Assembly (NCBI RefSeq): GCF_025979705.1
Contig: NZ_CP110136.1
Span: forward strand, 3,038,001-3,102,000
Direction: 5' to 3'
DNA from: Hymenobacter sp. YIM 151858-1
Lineage (GTDB): Bacteria; Bacteroidota; Bacteroidia; Cytophagales; Hymenobacteraceae
Length of the DNA: 64,000 nt
Shown here piece after piece: positions 57,272 to 64,000 of the stretch. Below the pieces are notes generated by a model. That model saw only the letters and a program-made list of their open reading frames with translations. It did no database searches and was not told the origin of the DNA. Numbering within the stretch: the stretch's first letter is position 1; each line of letters opens with the position of its first letter. The position numbers and the translations under genes are program-made.

Positions 57272-58264
57272 ATGGCTCTAATCCCCACCCACCGCCCCCG
57301 GCGGAACCGCAAGTCCGACGTCATCCGCAACATGGTGCAGGAAACGACGCTGTCGGTGCACGACTTTATTTTCCCGCTGTTTCTCATCGAGGGCGAAAAC
57401 AAAACCGTTGAGGTAACGTCGATGCCGGGCATTCAGCGCTTTACGGCCGACCGCCTTCTTGATGAAATCGGCCAGTGCGTCGACCTAGGCATCAAAGCGT
57501 TTGCCCCGTTCCCGAGCATCGACGACCGCCTGAAGGACCGCCTGGCCAAAGAAAGCCATAACCCCGACGGGCTGTACGTGCGCACGGTGGAGCGCATCAA
57601 AAAGGCATTTCCGGAGGTGGTAATCATGACCGACGTGGCCATGGACCCCTACTCCTCCGACGGCCACGACGGCATCGTGGACCCCGACTCGGGCGAAATC
57701 ATGAACGACGCCACGCTGGAGGTGCTCGGCCAGATGGCCCTGGCCCAGGCCCGCGCCGGCGCCGATATCATCGGCCCATCGGACATGATGGACGGCCGCG
57801 TGGCCTGGATTCGCGACGTGCTCGACCGCAACGCCTTTTCGCACGTGAGCATCATGAGCTACACGGCCAAGTACGCCTCGGCGTTCTACGGCCCCTTCCG
57901 CGACGCCCTAGGTTCGGCCCCGAAAAAGGGCGACAAGAAGAGCTACCAGATGAACCCGGCCAACCGCCGCGAGGCCATCCGGGAGCTCCGCCTCGACGAG
58001 CAGGAAGGCGCCGACATGGTGATGATTAAGCCCGCCCTGAGCTACCTCGACGTGATTCGGGACGTGCGCGATAACACCACGCTGCCCGTAACGGCCTACA
58101 ACGTATCGGGCGAGTACGCCATGGTGAAAGCCGCCGCTCAAAACGGTTGGGTCGACGGCGAGCGGACCATGCTGGAAGTGCTGATGAGCATTAAGCGCGC
58201 CGGCGCCGACGCTATCCTGACGTACTTCGCCAAGGAGGCCGCGCAGGTTCTGCGCCGCGGTTAG
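57272..58264 (+). CDS. hemB: Delta-aminolevulinic acid dehydratase (porphobilinogen synthase)
   Basis: Condenses two 5-aminolevulinates to porphobilinogen in heme synthesis. 330 residues. Motifs: RRNRKSDVIRNMVQETTLSV, FPLFLIEGENKTVEVTSMPG, MTDVAMDPYSSDGHDGIV, SDMMDGRVAWIRDVLD, YTAKYASAFYGPFRDAL, and the Schiff-base lysine in MVMIKPALSYLDVIR. The metal region DPYSSDGHDG has Ser/Asp/His where the zinc type has cysteines, so it is the Mg/K-dependent type. A hairpin follows the stop. Confidence 0.97.
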   Translation: MALIPTHRPRRNRKSDVIRNMVQETTLSVHDFIFPLFLIEGENKTVEVTSMPGIQRFTADRLLDEIGQCVDLGIKAFAPFPSIDDRLKDRLAKESHNPDGLYVRTVERIKKAFPEVVIMTDVAMDPYSSDGHDGIVDPDSGEIMNDATLEVLGQMALAQARAGADIIGPSDMMDGRVAWIRDVLDRNAFSHVSIMSYTAKYASAFYGPFRDALGSAPKKGDKKSYQMNPANRREAIRELRLDEQEGADMVMIKPALSYLDVIRDVRDNTTLPVTAYNVSGEYAMVKAAAQNGWVDGERTMLEVLMSIKRAGADAILTYFAKEAAQVLRRG

Positions 58265-58282
58265 CCGTAAATTCTCCGAGCG

Positions 58283-58321
58283 TTGGGCAAACTTGGCGAA
58301 ACAGTCGCTGGGTTTGCCCAA
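58283..58321 (+). terminator. Likely terminator of hemB
   Basis: A 10-bp stem TTGGGCAAAC with its complement over a 19-base structured loop (GGCGA/TCGCT inside), then ATTTCGTTTTCC. Confidence 0.55.
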
Positions 58322-58346
58322 TTTCGTTTTCCATATGCCCTGTTTT

Positions 58347-58859
58347 ATGCCTATCCGCTTACTTATTCTGCTGGCAGCCGCCGGCTTGTGGCTGCGCCCC
58401 ACCACCGGGCGGGCTCAGGCGCAACCGCGCACGGCGCCGGATACCATCTCGCTGGAAGACGCCATTGGCGCGCACAACGAACGCGCCACCCGCCACAACC
58501 GCATGCTGGCGGCCTACAACGAGGCCCAGCAGCACACGCAGCAGGCCATTACCCAACTGAACGCGTTTTTCGACTACTACAACCACCAGTTTCAGCCCCG
58601 CAAAACCGACGCCCAGCTGCAACAGATGCTGCCACCCGTGGCGGCCAGCTTGCAACGAGCCCGGAGTATTTTGGCCACGGTGGTGTTTGAGGACGAAACG
58701 CGCCAAGCCTCCGTGCGCGAACTAACCGCCGTGGTGCACCGCGCCGAAACCCGCTTGCGCAACAGCCAGGCTTTTTTGGCCCGCTACCTGCGCACCAGCG
58801 CCGCCCAGCGCCCGGTGTTGTTTACTACCCGCGGTGGGCCCAACGAAATGACTCGCTGA
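58347..58859 (+). CDS. Hypothetical exported helical protein
   Basis: A 170-residue protein from the ATG at 58347 (alternatives 58335 and a TTG at 58293). A signal peptide (IRLLILLAAAGLWLRPTTGR) is followed by a helical, His/Gln-rich region likely to form coiled coil (NRMLAAYNEAQQHTQQAITQ, then LQRARSILATVVFEDETRQA). Unrecognised. A periplasmic role is inferred from the signal only. Confidence 0.6.
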   Translation: MPIRLLILLAAAGLWLRPTTGRAQAQPRTAPDTISLEDAIGAHNERATRHNRMLAAYNEAQQHTQQAITQLNAFFDYYNHQFQPRKTDAQLQQMLPPVAASLQRARSILATVVFEDETRQASVRELTAVVHRAETRLRNSQAFLARYLRTSAAQRPVLFTTRGGPNEMTR

Positions 58860-58946
58860 GCCTCTTTTCTCCACGGGGCGCGGGAGTACCTAGGGGCGCA
58901 AACCGGCCAGCTGGTTAGCTGCTTGCAGGGTGCCGACCCGTTTTTT

Positions 58947-59648
58947 TTAAAGGGCATTGGCCACGAAGTGCATCAGCTGGCGCACGCCCGCAAACAGCTC
59001 GTCGAGCTGGTAGCTCATCAGGAAGAAGCCTACGTAAAATGCACTCTGATGCTTGTAGTGCCATTGCACCACGGGCAGCCAGTAGCGTTGGCGCACGGCC
59101 GGCAGGTTGGACGCCACGCCCGTAGCCACCCCAATAATGCCACCGGCCACCAAATCGGTGGGGTAATGCAGCCCTAGGTAGAGGCGGGGCGCACAGATAA
59201 AAAACACCACGTAGAGCAGCGAGGCCACCCCAATGGGCCGCGACAGGAACAGCATGCCGGTGGCCAGGGCGAAGAAGATGGTGGCGTGGTCGCTCGGGAA
59301 TGAGCTGTTGTCGGCCGAGTCGGCGAGCAGCTGCGCGTGTACGGGCTCGAGCTGCAGCTCGGTATTGTGCAGGGGGCGCGGCCGCTCCGGGAAAATGTGC
59401 GTGAGCGTGCGGGTAACGGCCATGCCAATAAAACACCCGGCCAGCACGCCAATTACGATGCTGCGGCAGGCGTTGCCGCTGGGCGTGTTGCCGCATTTAA
59501 ACCACGTCCACCACAGCACCACCGTAAACAGGGCACCTTTCAGCAGGTTGTTGTAGCTCAGAAAATCGATGAACGTATCGAACAGAGCCGATTGGTGCAC
59601 ATACTGGTTCAGGCCTTCCAGGATAACGCGGTCGAAAGCTGGTAACAT
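58947..59648 (-). CDS. PAP2-family phosphatase
   Basis: A 233-residue membrane phosphatase from the ATG at 59648, with about five helices. PAP2 motifs: ERPRPLHNTE (KxxxxxxRP), SSFPSDHATIFFAL (PSGH, here PSDH), and PRLYLGLHYPTDLVAG (SRxxxxxHxxxD). These dephosphorylate undecaprenyl pyrophosphate, PG-phosphate or related lipid phosphates; the exact substrate is unknown. It is probably transcribed alone. Confidence 0.92.
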   Translation of the reverse strand: MLPAFDRVILEGLNQYVHQSALFDTFIDFLSYNNLLKGALFTVVLWWTWFKCGNTPSGNACRSIVIGVLAGCFIGMAVTRTLTHIFPERPRPLHNTELQLEPVHAQLLADSADNSSFPSDHATIFFALATGMLFLSRPIGVASLLYVVFFICAPRLYLGLHYPTDLVAGGIIGVATGVASNLPAVRQRYWLPVVQWHYKHQSAFYVGFFLMSYQLDELFAGVRQLMHFVANAL

Positions 59649-59817
59649 GGCGCATGGGTGGGTAAAGGGTGGTACGAGGCGGGGCAACAACATACATAAT
59701 TTAATAATTAATAATTGTTTAATGATAGTTTATTTGAATTGTTCTTCCGAAAAGTTACGCCCCTGATATGCCCGCGCAGCTATCCTACAGCCCGCAATCA
59801 ACCGCATTAAGGCCTGT

Positions 59818-61197
59818 TTAATGCCGCCCGAAAGGCCAGCGGCCCTGCCGCGAGTTGCTGATCAGAAATACCATTACGCCCACCGCAATAACGGTCAGGC
59901 CCGAAAGCATAAACGAGAGCCCGGTGCTCCACAAAACCAGCAGCCACACCACCACCGCTACGATTACCGGCAAAGGGTATAGCGGCATCCGGAAGGGCAA
60001 ACCCGCAGTGCCGCGCCGGCGCCGCAGCAGCACCAGCCCCACGGCCTGCCCCACAAACTGCACCAGGATGCGCATGGCCAGAATGGCACTGATGACCTCG
60101 GAAAGCTTGAACAGCAGGCTAAACACAAACCCGGCCCCGCCCAGCACCAGCAACGACACGTACGGGAAGTGCTTGGTAGGATGCAGGCGCGCAAACACCG
60201 GCAGAAACTCGCCATCGGCAGCGGCGGCGTACGGAATGCGGGAGTAGCCCAGCAGCACCGCAAACAGCGAGGCAAACGCCACCCACAGCACCAGCGCCGT
60301 GGCCGCCAATGCGGCCGTGTGCCCAAACAGGCGCTCCACAAAGGTGCTTACAATGAACTCCGACTGCGCTGCCTCGGCCCAGGGCAGCACGCGCGCTACG
60401 CTGTAATTAAGCAGCAGGTACAGCACGGCAATGCCCAGAATACTCAGGAAAATAGCCCGCGGAATAATGCGCGCCGGCTGCCTGATTTCGGCCCCTAGGT
60501 GGCACACGTTGTAGTAGCCCAGGTAGCTGTAAATGGTTTTGACGCTGGCCTGACCCAGGGCCAGCGCCGGCAGCACAAACCAGCCCTTGGCGGCATCGGC
60601 CGCGGCTACGGGCGTGAGCGGCGGAAACGGCACGGCCTCGCGGCCCAGCAGCAGGCCGCTGGCAATGAGGCCCACCAGCAGCACCAGCACCCCCACCCAC
60701 AAGGCCACGCCCAGCTTGCCCACCGAGCCAATTCGCCGGTACAGCAGCGCCACCAGCAGCAGCACTACCGTGCCGCTTACCAGCTTGGGCTGCCACCACT
60801 CGGGCAACGGCACCAGGTAGGCAAAGTACTGCGCAAACCCTATGGCCCCCGAGGCCACCACCAGCGGCGCCTGCACCAGGGTTTGCCACACGTACAAAAA
60901 CGACATCAGGCGGCCCCAGGTATGCTCGCCGTAAGCCAGCTTGAGGAAGCGGTACGAGCCGCCGGCCTCGGGGTACGCCGCGCCCAGCTCCGACCAGATC
61001 AGCCCATCGACCACCGAGAGCACCGCCCCCGCCACCCAGGCCCACATAAAGTACGGCCCGAGCAGCTGCATTATCAGCGGCAGCACCACAAACGGCCCAA
61101 TGCCCACCATATCAATCATGTTGAGGGCTGTGGCCTGCAGCAGGCCCAGCTCGCGGCGCAGCGTATCGGTGGGGTTGGTGGTAGAGGTATCGGGCAT
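59818..61197 (-). CDS. APC-family amino acid permease
   Basis: A 459-residue inner-membrane transporter with about 12 helices. N-terminal LRRELGLLQATALNMIDMVG is followed by IGPFVVLPLIMQLLGPYFMW; other family segments are YPEAGGSYRFLKLAYGEHTW and YLGYYNVCHLGAEIRQPARI. The AGGSYRF/AGAEIRQP-type motifs place it in the APC/LAT branch. The substrate cannot be told. It stands alone; CCTAGGT encodes part of the helix-6 region. Confidence 0.93.
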   Translation of the reverse strand: MPDTSTTNPTDTLRRELGLLQATALNMIDMVGIGPFVVLPLIMQLLGPYFMWAWVAGAVLSVVDGLIWSELGAAYPEAGGSYRFLKLAYGEHTWGRLMSFLYVWQTLVQAPLVVASGAIGFAQYFAYLVPLPEWWQPKLVSGTVVLLLVALLYRRIGSVGKLGVALWVGVLVLLVGLIASGLLLGREAVPFPPLTPVAAADAAKGWFVLPALALGQASVKTIYSYLGYYNVCHLGAEIRQPARIIPRAIFLSILGIAVLYLLLNYSVARVLPWAEAAQSEFIVSTFVERLFGHTAALAATALVLWVAFASLFAVLLGYSRIPYAAAADGEFLPVFARLHPTKHFPYVSLLVLGGAGFVFSLLFKLSEVISAILAMRILVQFVGQAVGLVLLRRRRGTAGLPFRMPLYPLPVIVAVVVWLLVLWSTGLSFMLSGLTVIAVGVMVFLISNSRQGRWPFGRH

Positions 61198-61439
61198 AAG
61201 GGCGGCGGTAGAGAGGCAGGCCTTGAAGCGAAGTAACTGCTGTGGCGCAGCCAGGGTTTAGACGCGCCTAGTCCCGGCAGGGTTGGTGTCGAAAGCCGTG
61301 CTAATATTGCCGCTTCTGCCGCTGTGCCCGTGCGGCTTGCGCGGTGCCGTGCACTACAGCAGCCCCTAGGTGCGTTTAGCCTGTGGCCTGGGCATGGGGC
61401 GCGGCTTACCTTTACCCTGCAAGGCGAAACCTTTAGTTC

Positions 61440-62168
61440 ATGAAATACCCTGTATTGATGGGGGCGCTGGCAGCCCTGTTGCTGAGCGCAACTGCCCCCG
61501 CCGTGGCCCAAAAGGCCAAAACCAAAGTAAAAGGCGCCGGTGCGGCCGAGCTGTCGGTGGCGGCGCGGCGGCTGTTGCCGCTGTTTGGCGGCCTCACGCC
61601 GCAAGCCGCTCAGCAACTGGTGGGCGAGCCGTACCTCAAAGGCCTGGAGCAGAGCTTTCCGTCGCGGGCCGAGGCTAGCCAGTTTTTCGCCAACAAAGGC
61701 TACGAATACCTCACCGAGGGCCAGGCCGATACGGCCCGCTACCGCTTTAACCTGGCCTGGCTGCTCGATCCTAAAAACCCCGAAGCCTACCGCGGCCTGG
61801 GCTTGCTGGCCGCCACCACTTCGCCCGATCAGGCCATCGGCTTGTTCGGGCAAGGCCTGGCGCTGGCTCCCAACAATGCCCAGCTGCTTACCGACCTAGG
61901 CAGCAGCTACCTGCTGCGCTACAGCCAAACCAAAAAGGCCAAAGACCTGAAGACGGCCGAGGAGCAACTGCGCAAAGCCCTGGCCGCCGATGCCAACAGC
62001 GCCTACGCCTGGCAGCAGCTGGCGTGGGTGCAGTACTACCAAAACGAGTATGCCGGGGCCTGGGAGTCGTTGCACAAGGGCAGCACGCTCAATTTCAGCG
62101 GCGTCGACTTTGAGCTCGTAACCAGCCTCAAGGACAAAATGCCCGACCCCAAGGGCTTGTTTAAGTAG
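61440..62168 (+). CDS. Exported TPR-repeat protein
   Basis: A 242-residue protein with a signal peptide (KYPVLMGALAALLLSATAPA) and a helical domain with tetratricopeptide-like repeats: ASQFFANKGYEYLTEGQADT, ARYRFNLAWLLDPKNPEAYR, GLGLLAATTSPDQAIGLFGQ, and LRKALAADANSAYAWQQLAW. Such proteins scaffold envelope complexes. The partner is not evident. It precedes the beta-barrel gene on the same strand by 71 bases, with a weak hairpin between. Confidence 0.85.
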   Translation: MKYPVLMGALAALLLSATAPAVAQKAKTKVKGAGAAELSVAARRLLPLFGGLTPQAAQQLVGEPYLKGLEQSFPSRAEASQFFANKGYEYLTEGQADTARYRFNLAWLLDPKNPEAYRGLGLLAATTSPDQAIGLFGQGLALAPNNAQLLTDLGSSYLLRYSQTKKAKDLKTAEEQLRKALAADANSAYAWQQLAWVQYYQNEYAGAWESLHKGSTLNFSGVDFELVTSLKDKMPDPKGLFK

Positions 62169-62190
62169 GCCGCGGCCCCTTACTCACAAC

Positions 62191-62221
62191 GCAGCCCGCG
62201 CCGCTGGCGTAAGCGGGCTGC
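62191..62221. terminator. Weak hairpin between TPR and beta-barrel genes
   Basis: A 9-bp stem GCAGCCCGC with its complement and a 13-base loop; no clear T run. Confidence 0.4.
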
Positions 62222-62239
62222 TTACCATTCCTCTCCTAC

Positions 62240-62956
62240 GTGCGCATCACCAACTTATTGCTCGGGGCGGCCTTGTTGGCGCCGCTGGCAGCCGCGGCCC
62301 AGGCCCCGCGCCGCCACTTCGACGCGCAAGGCCGCGCTTTCTTCCGCGGGCCGTTGCGTCTATCGGCAGGGGGCGGCATTGCCCTGTACAACGGCGACCT
62401 GACCGCGAGCCTGGGCGACAACTTTATCGGGCCGGCCGGGCAGCTGGGCCTGATCTACACCTGGCGCCCGCACTGGAGCGTGGGCGGCGAGGCCACCGCG
62501 TTTCAGATCGGCGCCCGCGACCAACTGCCCGAGCGCAACCTGGCCTTCAGAGGCAACAACCTGGCCGTGGCAGCCTTTGTGCGCTACGAGCCCCTGCGCG
62601 ACCCATCGTGGTACGCCGGAACGCGCAACCGCTTTGCCCCTGTAAAGCCTTTCCTGAAAGCCGGGGTGGGCTACCTGCTGTACAACCCCAAGGCCTACAA
62701 CGGCACCGAGCGCCCCACCAACTCCACCACTTACCTTGCGGCCGAGCGCCCCGACTACACCGCCACCGCCATTACCATACCCGTGGGCGGCGGCCTGTCG
62801 TTTTTCCTGACGCGGCGGTTCTGGCTTACGGCCGAGGCAGCGTACGGCTTCACCACCACCGACCACCTCGACGACATCAGCCAGCGCGGCAACCCCGACC
62901 GCAACGACGGCTACGGCACCGTTACCCTGAAGCTCGAGTATCAGCTAGGTGAGTAG
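62240..62956 (+). CDS. Outer-membrane beta-barrel protein
   Basis: A 238-residue exported protein from GTG 62240. Signal peptide: ITNLLLGAALLAPLAAAAQA. The mature part alternates strands typical of small porin-like barrels (LRLSAGGGIALYNGDLTASL; GQLGLIYTWRPHWSVGGEAT; FFLTRRFWLTAEAAYGFTTT; TVTLKLEYQLGE) and ends in an aromatic-rich strand. Likely an outer-membrane structural or porin protein of unknown specificity. Confidence 0.85.
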   Translation: MRITNLLLGAALLAPLAAAAQAPRRHFDAQGRAFFRGPLRLSAGGGIALYNGDLTASLGDNFIGPAGQLGLIYTWRPHWSVGGEATAFQIGARDQLPERNLAFRGNNLAVAAFVRYEPLRDPSWYAGTRNRFAPVKPFLKAGVGYLLYNPKAYNGTERPTNSTTYLAAERPDYTATAITIPVGGGLSFFLTRRFWLTAEAAYGFTTTDHLDDISQRGNPDRNDGYGTVTLKLEYQLGE

Positions 62957-62965
62957 GTGGGGTTT

Positions 62966-63148
62966 GGTAGTTGGTATTGAGTATTCAGTAGTGAGCACTG
63001 AGCACCAAATCACGACGACCTGATGTTACTGCAACTACCGATACAAGTTCGCTCAGGCAGCCTTTCGCCGTTGCAGGCTCACTTGCCGCGCCGCACAAAC
63101 CATGCTTCATACTGAGTACCAAATACTAAGTACTCAATACCAATTGCC
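62966..63148. repeat. Inverted word-repeat pair before the SDR gene
   Basis: TTGGTATTGAGTATTCAGTA at about 62968-62987 is largely complementary to TACTAAGTACTCAATACCAA at about 63124-63143. Words such as AGTACTGAGTACC recur between. It fills the SDR upstream gap. Confidence 0.55.
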
Positions 63149-63152
63149 CACT

Positions 63153-63938
63153 ATGCCTTTTCCCGCTGATGCGGCCACGCGGTGGTCGTTGCAAGGCCGT
63201 GTTTTTCTGGTAACGGGCGCTTCGGCCGGCATTGGCGCGGCGGTAGCGGCCGAGCTGATGGGTTTTGGCGCCACGGTGGTAGCGGCCGCGCGCCGGCCCG
63301 AGCCGCTGCAGCAGGCCGTGGCCGCTTGGCAGCAGCAAGGCCTCGATGCCCACGCCATGCCCGCCGACGTGAGCACGCCCCTAGGTCGGCAAACCCTGGT
63401 GGAGCAGGTGCAGGCGCAGTTTGGCCGGCTCGATGGGCTGGTAAACAACGTAGGCACCAACATCCGCAAGCCCACCACGGCCTACTCCGACGACGAGTAC
63501 CGCCACGTGATGCAAACCAACCTCGATTCGGCTTTTCACCTGTGCCAGTTGGCCCACCCCTTGCTGAAAGCCAGCGGGCAGGGCAGCGTGGTAAATATTT
63601 CGTCGGTGGCGGGGCTTACGGCTGTGCGCACCGGCGCCGTGTACGCCATGACGAAAGCTGCTATGGTGCAACTCACGCGCTACCTGGCTGCCGAGTGGGC
63701 CCCCGATGGCATCCGGGTAAACTGCGTGGCGCCGTGGTACATCAGCACGCCGCTGGCCGCCGGGGTGCTCAGCAACGAGAGCTACCTGCAAGAGGTGCTC
63801 GGCCGCACGCCCATGCGCCGCATCGGCGAGCCGCACGAAGTAGCCGCGGCGGTGGCTTTCCTGAGCCTGCCCGCCGCCAGCTACATCACCGGCCAGACGC
63901 TTTCGGTTGACGGAGGCTTTGTGGGCTACGGTTTCTGA
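63153..63938 (+). CDS. Short-chain dehydrogenase/reductase
   Basis: A 261-residue SDR from the ATG at 63153; a longer frame from 63102 has its extra residues encoded by intergenic word-repeats. Cofactor motif TGASAGIG, then NNVGTN, catalytic Ser/Tyr/Lys in [20 protein letters not shown], and the C-terminal [12 protein letters not shown]. It resembles tropinone-reductase/gluconate-5-dehydrogenase-type SDRs; the substrate is unknown. It is the last gene; the final 62 bases show nothing. Confidence 0.92.
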   Translation: MPFPADAATRWSLQGRVFLVTGASAGIGAAVAAELMGFGATVVAAARRPEPLQQAVAAWQQQGLDAHAMPADVSTPLGRQTLVEQVQAQFGRLDGLVNNVGTNIRKPTTAYSDDEYRHVMQTNLDSAFHLCQLAHPLLKASGQGSVVNISSVAGLTAVRTGAVYAMTKAAMVQLTRYLAAEWAPDGIRVNCVAPWYISTPLAAGVLSNESYLQEVLGRTPMRRIGEPHEVAAAVAFLSLPAASYITGQTLSVDGGFVGYGF

Positions 63939-64000
63939 GCTGCAAGTAGAGCGCTACTGCGGCTACACTGCGCTAATGCGCGGCCACCTCGCTTGGCTGC

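Overview
The window reads as the chromosome of a high-GC Bacteroidota, most likely Hymenobacter or a close relative in the Cytophagales. Family-level evidence: a T9SS-secreted protein with a C-terminal sorting domain; the rpmB/rpmG/DUF4295/ftsY/rimO neighbourhood; a folP-cdaA pair beside DUF1599 and BT_3928-type genes; bshC; a stand-alone MnmD; SDR-type threonine dehydrogenase. Many genes are preceded by the Bacteroidota -7 promoter element TAnnTTTG, and Shine-Dalgarno sequences are essentially absent. No rRNA, tRNA, CRISPR array or intact insertion sequence was seen.

Layout. (1) 1-5.4 kb is a horizontally acquired, phage-like or ICE-like island: a replication/HTH-type protein, two XRE-S24 repressors (one with protease residues replaced), small DNA-binding proteins, an HNH nuclease and an unknown protein. 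It ends near a hairpin and a strong terminator. (2) 5.7-15.6 kb is signalling and transport: a five-PAS histidine kinase, a LytS/LytTR two-component pair, and an ABC ATPase with a permease fused to an M1 peptidase. (3) 15.7-24.9 kb is mixed: UlaG-like hydrolase, DUF434, RibD-like reductase, a frameshifted AraC regulator, the T9SS protein, fatty acid hydroxylase, shikimate kinase and an orphan OppB-type permease. (4) 25-28.6 kb is the conserved BT_3928-DUF1599-folP-cdaA cluster (folate and c-di-AMP). (5) 28.6-34 kb holds both enzymes of threonine-to-glycine breakdown (tdh and kbl) plus a patatin. (6) 34-46.4 kb holds YihY/BrkB, envelope proteins, rlmN, mnmD, a DUF2157/GDYXXLXY pair, orphan ExbD, 5-formyl-THF cyclo-ligase and bshC. 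(7) 46.5-54.4 kb is the rimO-ftsY-DUF4295-rpmG-rpmB translation/secretion cluster, interrupted by an acyltransferase and an M24 peptidase. (8) 54.6-64 kb is core metabolism and envelope: rocD, hemB, PAP2, an amino-acid permease, a TPR protein, a beta-barrel and an SDR.

The most striking non-gene signal is a dispersed motif, CCTAGG. I hand-counted about 70 copies, 67 of which extend to ACCTAGG or CCTAGGT. They occur in both orientations, in genes and between them, while CTAG in other contexts is scarce. None lies in the first 5.4 kb (the island) or inside the large PAS kinase gene. This resembles HIP1 or DNA-uptake-type genome-wide words and is the best candidate for something undescribed here. 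Other signals are two REP-like double hairpins, several AT-richer word-repeat palindromes between genes, an operator with opposed promoters in the island, a dyad over a start codon, and a nested structured element downstream of the DUF4295 gene.
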